A DNA stretch of 42,359 nucleotides, taken from the NCBI GenBank assembly GCA_001626765.1, contig LUOO01000015.1:1-42359 (forward strand), in the 5' to 3' direction. Made by a program: the position numbers and the translations under genes. Shown here piece by piece: positions 16,903 through 25,983 of the stretch. The DNA is from Maritimibacter sp. REDSEA-S28_B5. Its GTDB lineage: Bacteria; Pseudomonadota; Alphaproteobacteria; Rhodobacterales; Rhodobacteraceae. The notes under the pieces were generated by a model. It ran no database searches. It was not told where the DNA came from and was given only the letters and a program-made list of their open reading frames with translations. Numbering within the stretch: the first letter of the stretch is position 1; each line of letters begins with the position of its first letter.

Positions 16903-17936
16903 GTGGTGGCCATGGCTCGAACGGGGCCGGTGGAGCGGCCGAGGATCAGGTCAGCTTCGAGCAGGACGTGACGCGGGTCGTGGTCGCCGGTCGCGATGAT
17001 GTCGAGGAGCATGGTGGCGGCGGCGCGCCCGGCCTCACGCACCGAGGACCGTGTGGCGGTAAAGAGCGGGTCCTCGCGCCCGTTGGGCAGATAGGACAGG
17101 TCGTCGTCATGGATGATGACCGAAATGTCGCGCCCGATCTCGCGGCCCGACTCCCGGATCGCGCGGCGGATGCCGATGCCGGGAATCATCGACGAGGTGA
17201 GCACGGCTGTCGGCGGCTCGGGCAAGGCGAGCATCTCGGTCATGGCGCGGTGGCCATAGTGTTCGGTCATCTCGCCCGAGAAGAAGCAGGCGTCGTTCAC
17301 CTTCAGTCCGGCCGCCCGCAGCGCCGCCTCGACGCCCGCGCGGCGGCGAATCGCGAAATCCATATCCTCGAGGCCGTTCACGAGCCCGATCCGTGTGTGT
17401 CCGAGGTCGAGCAGCAACTTGGTGGCGCGCTCGAAGGCGCGGAAGTTGTTCATGTCGACCCAGGAATAGGCCTCGCCCGAATCCGATGCGCGGCCGTGAA
17501 CGACAAAGGGGATACCCACATCATTGATGAGCTGGATGCGCTTGTCGCCCAGACGCGGGGCATGAACGATGATGCCGTCCACCGACCCCTTGGTGCGGAA
17601 ATCCTCATAGGCCTGTTGCTGCCGGTCGTCAGGGACGATGGAGATGAGCATGTCGTAACCGGCACCCGAATAGACCTCGCCCGCGCCCGCGATGAAGTCG
17701 GCGAAGACCGGGTTCACCATCTCGTGCCCCGACTGGATCGGGATCACGTGACCGATGGCCATGGCGCGCCCCGTGGCAAGCGAGCGCGCGCGCATGTTCG
17801 GGCGATAGCCATAGGCCTCGGCCGCCGCACGGACCTTTTTCCGCGTCTCCTCCGACACCTCGGGGAACCCGTTCAGCGCGCGGCTGACGGTGGTGGGGGA
17901 CAGCCCCAACGCCTGTGCGAGTTCCTTGAGTGTCAT
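16899..17936 (-). CDS. aglR: LacI-family regulator of the alpha-glucoside locus (AglR-like)
   Basis: A 345-residue LacI/GalR repressor. The N-terminal helix-turn-helix reads MTLKELAQALGLSPTTVSRALNG, the hinge helix includes RPNMRARSLATGR, and the rest is a periplasmic-binding-protein-like sugar-sensing domain. ATG 17936 begins exactly at the HTH. Upstream in-frame starts would place an operator (17953-17966) inside the coding region, which argues for this start. It is divergent from aglE and the first gene of the aglR-GH1-glk unit. By analogy with Sinorhizobium meliloti aglR it should repress the agl genes until an inducer sugar binds; the inducer is not readable here. Confidence 0.9.
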   Translation of the reverse strand: MTLKELAQALGLSPTTVSRALNGFPEVSEETRKKVRAAAEAYGYRPNMRARSLATGRAMAIGHVIPIQSGHEMVNPVFADFIAGAGEVYSGAGYDMLISIVPDDRQQQAYEDFRTKGSVDGIIVHAPRLGDKRIQLINDVGIPFVVHGRASDSGEAYSWVDMNNFRAFERATKLLLDLGHTRIGLVNGLEDMDFAIRRRAGVEAALRAAGLKVNDACFFSGEMTEHYGHRAMTEMLALPEPPTAVLTSSMIPGIGIRRAIRESGREIGRDISVIIHDDDLSYLPNGREDPLFTATRSSVREAGRAAATMLLDIIATGDHDPRHVLLEADLILGRSTGPVRAMATT

Positions 17937-17952
17937 GCGAGTGTCGCGTTTC

Positions 17953-17966
17953 CCAAAGCGGTTTGG
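17953..17966. promoter_or_regulatory. LacI-type operator O1 (upstream of aglR)
   Basis: CCAAAGCGGTTTGG, a near-perfect palindrome (CCAAA / TTTGG arms, central GCGG) typical of LacI-family operators. It is identical over 14 bases to O2 at 18110-18123. It lies 17 bases upstream of the aglR ATG, suggesting autoregulation. Confidence 0.75.
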
Positions 17967-18073
17967 ATAACGATGGACCATAGGCCCCGGATCGCTCGTC
18001 GTCAAAGGGGTTGGTGAATTTTCTCATATTCTGCGGTGCGGCGATGAATGTTTGGCGGTTTGCGGAAACGGAA

Positions 18074-18106
18074 TTGACTCTGGGTGGCGCATGGGTGAGG
18101 TATGAG
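18074..18106 (+). promoter_or_regulatory. candidate aglE promoter
   Basis: TTGACT at 18074-18079 is a good -35 match. The best -10 candidate, TATGAG at 18101-18106, is 21 bases away, longer than usual. Its position directly before operator O2 is the main support. Confidence 0.35.
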
Positions 18107-18109
18107 TAT

Positions 18110-18123
18110 CCAAAGCGGTTTGG
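18110..18123. promoter_or_regulatory. LacI-type operator O2 (upstream of aglE)
   Basis: Second exact copy of CCAAAGCGGTTTGG, 157 bases from O1 (start to start). It sits just after a possible -10 (TATGAG, 18101-18106) and 95 bases before the aglE ATG, so a bound repressor would block the aglE promoter. Two operators could also allow looping. Confidence 0.78.
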
Positions 18124-18217
18124 GAGGATGCCGGGCCGTGATGTGCAACAGTGGCTTCGACCGGCGGGTGCCGGACCGAGGCGAACCAAACGCTCAAATG
18201 AACTCTGGGAGGTTTTC

Positions 18218-19585
18218 ATGACGCGCACTTTCACCATGCGGATGACGGCGGGTGTCGCCGCGCTCGCGCTCACTGCGGGCGGGGCTTTGGCCCAGGACCT
18301 GATGGCACCCATCGGCGAGGGCGATTTCAACTGGGACAGCTACAACGCCTTTGCCGAGGCGCATGACCTGTCAGGGCAGTCGCTGACCATCGCCGGGCCG
18401 TGGCTTGGCCCGGACCAGGACATGGTCGAGAACATGCTCGCCTATTTCGAGGAAGCGACCGGAGCGGATGTCTCCTATGTCGGCTCCGACAGCTTCGAGC
18501 AGCAGATCCGCATCGACGCGGAGGCTGGATCGGCCCCGAACGTGGCTGTGTTCCCGCAGCCCGGACTGCTCGCCGATATGGCCGAGCTTGGCTATGTGAC
18601 GCCCTTGGGCGAGGAGCTTGCCAGCTGGACGGCGGAGAACTACGCCGCCGGCCAATCCTGGGTCGATCTGGCCACCGTACCCGGCCCGGACGGGACCGAG
18701 GCGCTTTACGGCTTCTTCTACAAAGTCGATGTGAAATCGCTCGTCTGGTATGTGCCCGAGAACTTTGAGGACGCCGGTTACGAGGTTCCCGAGTCCATGG
18801 AGGATCTCAAGGCGCTGACCGAGCAGATCGTGGCGGACGGCGAGACGCCGTGGTGCATCGGGCTGGGGTCCGGTGGTGCGACGGGCTGGCCCGCGACCGA
18901 CTGGGTCGAGGACATGATGCTGCGCACGACCTCGCCCGAGAACTACGACGCTTGGGTCGCCAACGAACTGCCGTTCAATTCGCCCGAGGTGGTGAATGCG
19001 ATCGAGCAATACGGCTGGTTTGCCACCAATGACGACTACGTGGTGGGCGGCAAGCAGGGCGCGGCAACGACCGACTTCCGCGACAGCCCCAAGGGTCTCT
19101 TCGGTGCCCCGCCGCAGTGCTACATGCACCGTCAGGCGTCCTTCATCCCGGCCTTCTTCCCCGAGGGCACCGAGGTCGGCGCGGACGTGGATTTCTTCTA
19201 CTTCCCGGCCTCGGCCGAAGCGGACCTTGGCACCCCGGTGCTGGGTGCGGGCACCGTCTGGGGCATCACGAACGACTCGGATGCCGCGCATGTGTTCATG
19301 GAGTGGCTGACCACGCCCATCGCGCATGAACTCTGGATGGCGCAGAAGGGGTTCCTCACCCCGCACAAGGGCGTGAACACCGCGCTCTTCTCTGACCCGA
19401 CGCTGGGCAAGATGAATGACATCCTGCTCGACGCGACCACCTTCCGCTTCGACGGCTCGGACCTGATGCCCGGTGCCGTGGGCGCGGGCAGCTTCTGGAC
19501 CGGGATGGTCGACTACACCTCGGGCGCGAAAGCCGCGCAAGAGGTCGCCGACGAGATCCAGTCGAGCTGGGACGCGGTGAAATAG
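18218..19585 (+). CDS. aglE: alpha-glucoside ABC transporter, periplasmic binding protein AglE
   Basis: A 455-residue extracellular sugar-binding protein of the SBP_bac_1 class. It has a signal peptide (MTAGVAALALTAGGALA, cleavage near residue 24), and the mature part contains LTIAGPWLGPDQDMVENMLAYFEE and aromatic-rich sites such as GGATGWPATDWVEDMM. It captures alpha-glucosides (such as sucrose, maltose or trehalose in the Sinorhizobium system) for AglFG. ATG 18218 has TGGGAGG five bases upstream; the longer frame has no such site. It is first in aglEFGAK, behind operator O2, and followed by a strong hairpin before aglF that may raise its mRNA level. Confidence 0.94.
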   Translation: MTRTFTMRMTAGVAALALTAGGALAQDLMAPIGEGDFNWDSYNAFAEAHDLSGQSLTIAGPWLGPDQDMVENMLAYFEEATGADVSYVGSDSFEQQIRIDAEAGSAPNVAVFPQPGLLADMAELGYVTPLGEELASWTAENYAAGQSWVDLATVPGPDGTEALYGFFYKVDVKSLVWYVPENFEDAGYEVPESMEDLKALTEQIVADGETPWCIGLGSGGATGWPATDWVEDMMLRTTSPENYDAWVANELPFNSPEVVNAIEQYGWFATNDDYVVGGKQGAATTDFRDSPKGLFGAPPQCYMHRQASFIPAFFPEGTEVGADVDFFYFPASAEADLGTPVLGAGTVWGITNDSDAAHVFMEWLTTPIAHELWMAQKGFLTPHKGVNTALFSDPTLGKMNDILLDATTFRFDGSDLMPGAVGAGSFWTGMVDYTSGAKAAQEVADEIQSSWDAVK

Positions 19586-19608
19586 GCGTGACGTGACGCC
19601 GAGGATCA

Positions 19609-19636
19609 GGGCGGCCCGCGATCCCGTGGGCCGCCC
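19609..19636 (+). other. intercistronic hairpin between aglE and aglF
   Basis: A 12-base stem (GGGCGGCCCGCG with CGTGGGCCGCCC, one G-U pair) and loop ATCC, 23 bases after the aglE stop. There is no T-tract. Such hairpins after binding-protein genes commonly protect the upstream mRNA or partly end transcription, so more binding protein than permease is made. Confidence 0.7.
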
Positions 19637-19657
19637 GTCTCGCAGAGGGGAAAGACC

Positions 19658-20665
19658 ATGCATCCAGCGATACAAGCGGTCCTGACGGTCGGCGTGGCCG
19701 TGATCGTGTCCATCGGCTACTTCTACCTCTCCAACGTCTTTCTGGACCGGGTCCTGTTCCCGGCCCGAGGCCCGAACGCGGGTCGCAACATCAACCGGGC
19801 GAATTTGATCCGCCCGTGGCTGTTTCTCTTTCCCGCCTTTGCCGCGCTCGGGCTCTACCTTGCTTATCCCGTGGTCGAGACGATCCGTCTGTCGCTGACC
19901 GACCGGGTTGCGGGCGGGGCCTATGTCTGGGCGGGCACCGACAATTACGCGCAGATGCTGGGCGACCCTAAATTCTGGGAGGCGCTTCGGAACAACTTCT
20001 TCTGGCTCCTGATCGTGCCCGCAGCTTCGACCGCCTTTGGACTCATTATCGCGCAGCTCACCGACCGGCTGGCCTGGGGCAATATCGCCAAATCGCTGAT
20101 CTTCATGCCCATGGCGATTTCCTTTGTGGGTGCGAGCGTGATCTTCAAGCTCGTCTACGACTACCGTCCGGCGGGCGAAGAACAGATCGGCATCCTGAAC
20201 GCGGTCTACCTCGCGCTTGGCGGCGATGCACCGCAGGCTTGGCTCACGATCCCCTGGGTCAATTCTCTCCTCCTCATGGTGGTGCTCATCTGGATCCAGA
20301 CCGGTTTCGCCATGGTGATCCTGTCTGCCGCGCTGCGTGGCATCCCCGAGGAAACCATCGAGGCCGCCATCGTGGACGGCGCAAACCCCTGGCAGATCTT
20401 CTTCAAGATCAAGGTGCCGCAGATCATGCCGACGATCATGGTGGTCTGGACGACGATCACCATCGTGGTGCTCAAAATCTTTGACATCGTCTTTGCCATG
20501 ACCAACGGCCAATGGGGCACGCAGGTTCTGGCCAACTACATGTATGACAAGCTGTTTCGTGCGAACGACTGGGGCGTCGGGTCGGCCTCGGCCATGGTGA
20601 TCATGCTGCTCGTGCTGCCGATCCTCGTCTGGAACGTGCGAACCGCCCGCAAGGAGATGCGCTGA
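19658..20665 (+). CDS. aglF: alpha-glucoside ABC transporter permease AglF
   Basis: A 335-residue inner-membrane permease of the MalF type. It has a hydrophobic N-terminal helix, then LIRPWLFLFPAFAALGLYLAYPVVE and several later membrane segments. The EAA loop reads EAAIVDGANPWQIFFKIKVPQ, the contact site for the ATPase. The stop TGA overlaps the aglG ATG by one base, indicating coupled translation. Partner of AglG, AglE and AglK. Confidence 0.94.
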   Translation: MHPAIQAVLTVGVAVIVSIGYFYLSNVFLDRVLFPARGPNAGRNINRANLIRPWLFLFPAFAALGLYLAYPVVETIRLSLTDRVAGGAYVWAGTDNYAQMLGDPKFWEALRNNFFWLLIVPAASTAFGLIIAQLTDRLAWGNIAKSLIFMPMAISFVGASVIFKLVYDYRPAGEEQIGILNAVYLALGGDAPQAWLTIPWVNSLLLMVVLIWIQTGFAMVILSAALRGIPEETIEAAIVDGANPWQIFFKIKVPQIMPTIMVVWTTITIVVLKIFDIVFAMTNGQWGTQVLANYMYDKLFRANDWGVGSASAMVIMLLVLPILVWNVRTARKEMR

Positions 20666-21813
20666 TGGACAATATCGCAGGCCGCAAACCGGCGCTTGGC
20701 TGGGCCGTCAACATCAGCGTGGTCCTGCTGGTCGCGCTCTGGCTGTTCCCCACCATCGGGCTGCTGGTCAGCTCCTTCCGCACCGCCGACCAGATCGCCG
20801 CGACCGGCTGGTGGAAGGCGTTCTTCCCGGTCGAGCAGACCGAGCAGTTGCGCACCGCCGATCCCGGCGAGGTGCGCGCCCAAGAGGGCGACCTCTTCGT
20901 GGTCGAGGGCAACATCTTTGGCGACGGTCCCGCGACCACGATTTCCGCCTGGGGCGTGTCCTCGCGCGACGTGGCGGCCTATGCGCCGGGCGAGACGGCC
21001 GACATGGGCGACGGCGAGAGCTTCACGCTCAACGAGGATGGCAGCTACCGCTGGACCGGCACCGACGACCAGATCTCGGGCCGGGGGCAGCGGGTGTTCG
21101 TGGGCGTCGAACAGGCGCCGGAGTTCACGCTCGCCAACTACGAATACATGCTCGTCTCGGGCGGCAACGCCAATATCTCGAAGGCCTTCTTCAACACGCT
21201 GACCGTGACGATCCCGGCCACGATCATTCCGATCCTCTTCGCCGCCTTCGCGGCCTATGCGCTGGCGTGGATGGATTTTCCGGGCAGGGCGCTGCTCATC
21301 GCCTTCGTCGTGGCGCTCCTCGTGGTGCCCCTGCAACTGGCGCTCATCCCGCTTCTGAAACTGCACCTCGCGCTCGGCATCGGCAAGGGCTACCTCGGCG
21401 TCTGGCTGGCCCACACTGGCTTTGGCCTGCCACTCGCGATCTATCTCTTGCGAAACTATATGGCCGGGTTGCCGCGCGACATCATCGAGAACGCGCGCGT
21501 CGATGGGGCGACGGATTTCCAGATATTCACGCGCATCATCCTGCCGCTGTCTTTCCCCGCGCTTGCATCCTTTGCCATCTTCCAGTTCCTGTGGACGTGG
21601 AACGACTTGCTCGTCGCACTCGTTTTTCTCGTCGACAGTTCAGGGCAGACCACCGTCATGACACGACATATCGTCGAACTTCTGGGCACCTTCGGGGGCA
21701 ACTGGGAAGTGCTGGCCACCGCGGCCTTCGTCTCGATGGCGGTGCCCCTTGCCGTCTTTTTCCTGATGCAACGCTATCTGGTGCGCGGCCTTCTGGCCGG
21801 CTCCGTCAAATGA
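20665..21813 (+). CDS. aglG: alpha-glucoside ABC transporter permease AglG with periplasmic insert
   Basis: A 382-residue MalG-type permease. The first membrane helix lies at about residues 8-30. A long polar stretch (about residues 40-155) follows, holding VSSRDVAAYAPGETADMGDGESF-like beta-rich sequence, then the remaining membrane segments. The EAA-like loop is ENARVDGATDFQIFTRIILP. The insert makes it longer than typical MalG proteins of about 280-300 residues; I believe this is a feature of the AglG branch. The insert faces the periplasm and may touch AglE. It overlaps aglF by one base and is followed by aglA after seven bases. Confidence 0.93.
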   Translation: MDNIAGRKPALGWAVNISVVLLVALWLFPTIGLLVSSFRTADQIAATGWWKAFFPVEQTEQLRTADPGEVRAQEGDLFVVEGNIFGDGPATTISAWGVSSRDVAAYAPGETADMGDGESFTLNEDGSYRWTGTDDQISGRGQRVFVGVEQAPEFTLANYEYMLVSGGNANISKAFFNTLTVTIPATIIPILFAAFAAYALAWMDFPGRALLIAFVVALLVVPLQLALIPLLKLHLALGIGKGYLGVWLAHTGFGLPLAIYLLRNYMAGLPRDIIENARVDGATDFQIFTRIILPLSFPALASFAIFQFLWTWNDLLVALVFLVDSSGQTTVMTRHIVELLGTFGGNWEVLATAAFVSMAVPLAVFFLMQRYLVRGLLAGSVK

Positions 21814-21820
21814 GGCCCTC

Positions 21821-23485
21821 GTGACCGCAGAACAACGTCAACCGAAACTCACCCATCTCGCCAAGAACCCGGACTGGTGGCGGGGCGCGGTGATCTATCA
21901 GATCTATCCGCGAAGCTATCAGGACTCGAACGGGGACGGCATCGGCGACCTGCTGGGCATCGTCGGGCGGCTGCCCTACATCGCGTCGCTGGGCGTGGAT
22001 GCGATCTGGATTTCGCCCTTCTTCACGTCACCGATGAAGGATTTCGGCTACGACGTGTCGGATTACTTCGACGTGGACCCGATGTTTGGGAGCCTCGCCG
22101 ATTTCGACGCGGTGATCGAGACGGCGCATACCCTTGGCATCAAGGTGATGATCGACCTCGTGCTCTCGCACACTTCGGACGAGCATCCCTGGTTCAAGGT
22201 GAGCCGCGCGAGCCGCGACAACCCGCGCGCTGATTGGTATGTCTGGGCGGATGCCAAGGACGACGGCACGCCGCCCAACAACTGGCTGTCGATCTTTGGC
22301 GGGAGCGCCTGGCAATGGGACCCGGCCCGGATGCAGTATTACCTGCACAACTTCCTGACCTCGCAACCTGACCTCAATTTCCACAACGAGGACGTGCAGG
22401 AGGCGCTCCTGGGCGTCGCGCGGTTCTGGCTTGAGCGGGGCGTGGACGGCTTCCGTCTGGATACGATCAACTTCTACACCCATGATGCCGAGCTGCGGAA
22501 CAACCCGGCGCTCAAGCCCGAGGAACGGCAGTCCAAGACAGCGCCTTCGGTGAACCCCTATACCTGGCAAAACCATCTCTATGACAAATCCCGGCCCGAG
22601 AACCTCGTGTTTCTCAGGCGCCTGCGCGAGGTGATGAAGCACTACAACGCCGCCGCCGTGGGGGAGGTCGGCGACGACCAGCGCGGGCTCGAGATCCTTG
22701 GCGAATACACCAAGGGCGATGACCTCATGCAGATGTGTTATGCCTTCGAGCTACTCTCCGGGTCCACCCCCAGCGCGGGTTACGTGGCCGAGACGCTGCA
22801 GGCGGTCGAGGATGTCGCGCCCGATGGCTGGGCCTGCTGGGCCTATTCGAACCACGACGTGGTGCGCCACATCTCGCGCTGGGACCTGTCCCCCGCCGCC
22901 GCGCGCGGGTTCGCGACGCTTCTCATGTGCCTCAAGGGCTCGGCTTGCATCTACCAGGGCGAGGAGCTGGGCCTACCCGAGGCGGAGATTGCCTTCGACG
23001 ACCTGCAGGACCCTTATGGCATTGAGTTCTGGCCGGAGTTCAAGGGCCGCGACGGCTGCCGCACGCCCATGGTCTGGGAACATGACCGCGCGCTCGGCGC
23101 CTTTACCAACGGCGCGAAAAGCTGGCTTCCGGTGCCGCAGGAGCATCTCGCGCTTGCCGTGGATCGGGCCAACGCCGATCCTGGTGCGCTCATCCACCAT
23201 TACCGCCGCGCCATCGGTTTCCGTCAGAGCCACCCCGCGCTCAAGAAGGGCGGGATCGAGGACCTGCGCGCCTATGGGCAGGTGCTGTCCTTCCGCCGGG
23301 TCCACGCGGACGAGGAAATCTATTTCGCGATCAACCTCGGGGAGACGCCTGTGACGCTGACGCCGCCTGCAGGGGAGTGGCTGGAAATCGGGGCGGAACT
23401 CAATGCCGCCCATCCGCGCCACGAGGGGCAAATTCACCTCGCGCATTGGCAGCCGACCATTCTGCTCAAGAAACGCGACGACTAA
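21821..23485 (+). CDS. aglA: alpha-glucosidase AglA (GH13)
   Basis: A 554-residue GH13 enzyme of the oligo-1,6-glucosidase/alpha-glucosidase type. Conserved regions seen: GVDAIWISPFFTSPMKDFGYDVSDY (region I area), nucleophile Asp214 in DGFRLDTINFY, acid/base Glu282 in AVGEVGDD, and the transition-state Asp346 in YSNHDVVRH. No signal peptide, so it works on sugars after import, releasing glucose for Glk. The start is GTG 21821, with GAGG five bases upstream. It lies seven bases after aglG and 19 bases before aglK. Confidence 0.95.
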   Translation: MTAEQRQPKLTHLAKNPDWWRGAVIYQIYPRSYQDSNGDGIGDLLGIVGRLPYIASLGVDAIWISPFFTSPMKDFGYDVSDYFDVDPMFGSLADFDAVIETAHTLGIKVMIDLVLSHTSDEHPWFKVSRASRDNPRADWYVWADAKDDGTPPNNWLSIFGGSAWQWDPARMQYYLHNFLTSQPDLNFHNEDVQEALLGVARFWLERGVDGFRLDTINFYTHDAELRNNPALKPEERQSKTAPSVNPYTWQNHLYDKSRPENLVFLRRLREVMKHYNAAAVGEVGDDQRGLEILGEYTKGDDLMQMCYAFELLSGSTPSAGYVAETLQAVEDVAPDGWACWAYSNHDVVRHISRWDLSPAAARGFATLLMCLKGSACIYQGEELGLPEAEIAFDDLQDPYGIEFWPEFKGRDGCRTPMVWEHDRALGAFTNGAKSWLPVPQEHLALAVDRANADPGALIHHYRRAIGFRQSHPALKKGGIEDLRAYGQVLSFRRVHADEEIYFAINLGETPVTLTPPAGEWLEIGAELNAAHPRHEGQIHLAHWQPTILLKKRDD

Positions 23486-23504
23486 GGGGGCTGGGGAGGA
23501 CACC

Positions 23505-24599
<1,095 letters not shown>

Positions 24600-24639
24600 C
24601 GGCGGGGTAGGCAGGCGACTTTCCGAACGGGAGGCCAGC

Positions 24640-25905
24640 TTGTCGGACCGCATCACCGAAACCCTCGCCATCGACTTTGGCACCTCCAATTCCGCCGTCG
24701 CCGTGGTGGACCGGGGCCGCGTGTTCCGGCTGCCGCTCGAGGTCGGGCAGGACACGCTGCCGACGGCGGTGTTCTTTCCGGTAGGGGGCAAGATGAAGAT
24801 CGGCACGCCCGCGGGCGAGGCGCTGATCGCGGGGGACGAGGGGCGGTATATGCGCGCGCTGAAAAGCGTGCTGGGCACCACGCTGTTTCACGAGGCCAAG
24901 CTCATCGGTGGCAAACGTCAGACAATTTCCGCCATCGTCACCGCCTTTCTCACCGAGGTCAAGACCCGGGCCGAGGCGATGACGGGGCTCACCTTCACTC
25001 GCGTCGTCTCTGGCCGACCCGTGCATTTCCACTCTGCCGACCCCGAACGCGACGCGCGCGCGGCCGAGGACCTCGCCGCCTGTTACCGCGCGGCGGGCTT
25101 CGAGCATGTCCGTTTCGTGATGGAGCCTGAAGCCGCCGCGCTTGCCAACCAGGGGGCCAACGACCCGGCCAAGCTGGGGCTTGTCGTCGACATCGGCGGC
25201 GGCACCTCGGATTTCACGCTCTTTCGCAACGGGGCCGAGAGGCCAGACATCCTCGCGAGCCACGGGATCCGGCTGGGCGGCACCGATTTCGACCAACAGG
25301 TCTCGCTCACCCATGTGATGCCGCTTCTGGGCCATGGCGGCGAACTGCGCCGCGAGTTTGGCCCCGGTCTCCTCCCCATGCCCAACGCGATCTACGTGGA
25401 CCTCGCCACATGGGCGCGCATCCCCTTCCTCTACGCCCCCGAAACCCGGCGCGAGGTGAAGCACCTCGTGAAATACGCGGTGGAGCCGGAACGGCTTGAA
25501 CGGCTGGAAACCGTGCTCGAGGACGAATTGGGCCATGACATCGCCTTTGCCGTCGAGCGCGGCAAGATCGCGGCCAACTCGCCGGACGGGCAGGCACGGA
25601 TCGCGCTGGGTCTGGTCGAGCCGGGACTGGTGGCCGAGGTGACCCGCGCGTCCCTCGACGGCGCGTTGGCCGAGATGCAGAGCCGCCTTGAAGTGGCGGT
25701 GCGCGAAACGCTGTCTTTGGCCGGCGTGCAACCGGGCGAGGTGGGCACCATCGTCATGGTCGGCGGATCGTCCCTCATGTCACTGGTCGAAGGTGCGGCG
25801 ACCGCCGTGATCCCCGACGCGCGCATCGCGCGGACCGAGGCGTTCACCGCAGTGATCGACGGCCTCGCGCTCGCCATCGAACGGCGGATCGGCGTCCCGG
25901 CCTGA
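24640..25905 (+). CDS. Hsp70/actin-fold ATPase (YegD-like), no substrate-binding domain
   Basis: A 421-residue protein with the actin/Hsp70 ATPase pattern: phosphate loop 1 TLAIDFGTSNSAVAV, phosphate loop 2 GLVVDIGGGTSDFTLF and adenosine motif IVMVGGSSLMSLVE. It ends soon after the ATPase domain, so it lacks the Hsp70 peptide-binding domain and lid, as in YegD-type proteins. The start is TTG 24640, supported by CGGGAGG five bases upstream; no ATG with a ribosome site is near. It lies 40 bases after aglK on the same strand and could be cotranscribed. Its clients and role are unknown. Confidence 0.85.
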   Translation: MSDRITETLAIDFGTSNSAVAVVDRGRVFRLPLEVGQDTLPTAVFFPVGGKMKIGTPAGEALIAGDEGRYMRALKSVLGTTLFHEAKLIGGKRQTISAIVTAFLTEVKTRAEAMTGLTFTRVVSGRPVHFHSADPERDARAAEDLAACYRAAGFEHVRFVMEPEAAALANQGANDPAKLGLVVDIGGGTSDFTLFRNGAERPDILASHGIRLGGTDFDQQVSLTHVMPLLGHGGELRREFGPGLLPMPNAIYVDLATWARIPFLYAPETRREVKHLVKYAVEPERLERLETVLEDELGHDIAFAVERGKIAANSPDGQARIALGLVEPGLVAEVTRASLDGALAEMQSRLEVAVRETLSLAGVQPGEVGTIVMVGGSSLMSLVEGAATAVIPDARIARTEAFTAVIDGLALAIERRIGVPA

Positions 25906-25983
25906 GGGCCAAACCCACCGCAACCCTTGCCGCCCAACCCCGTGGTTGCTATGTGACCGGGCGACGTCAGAACAGGTGCCAAG

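Noticed and set aside
18371..20512. 713-codon minus-strand open frame
   Set aside because: It is antisense to aglE and aglF, which have clear family motifs and ribosome sites. Long opposite-strand frames are expected in GC-rich DNA, and this one reads as His/Arg/Gly-rich non-protein sequence.
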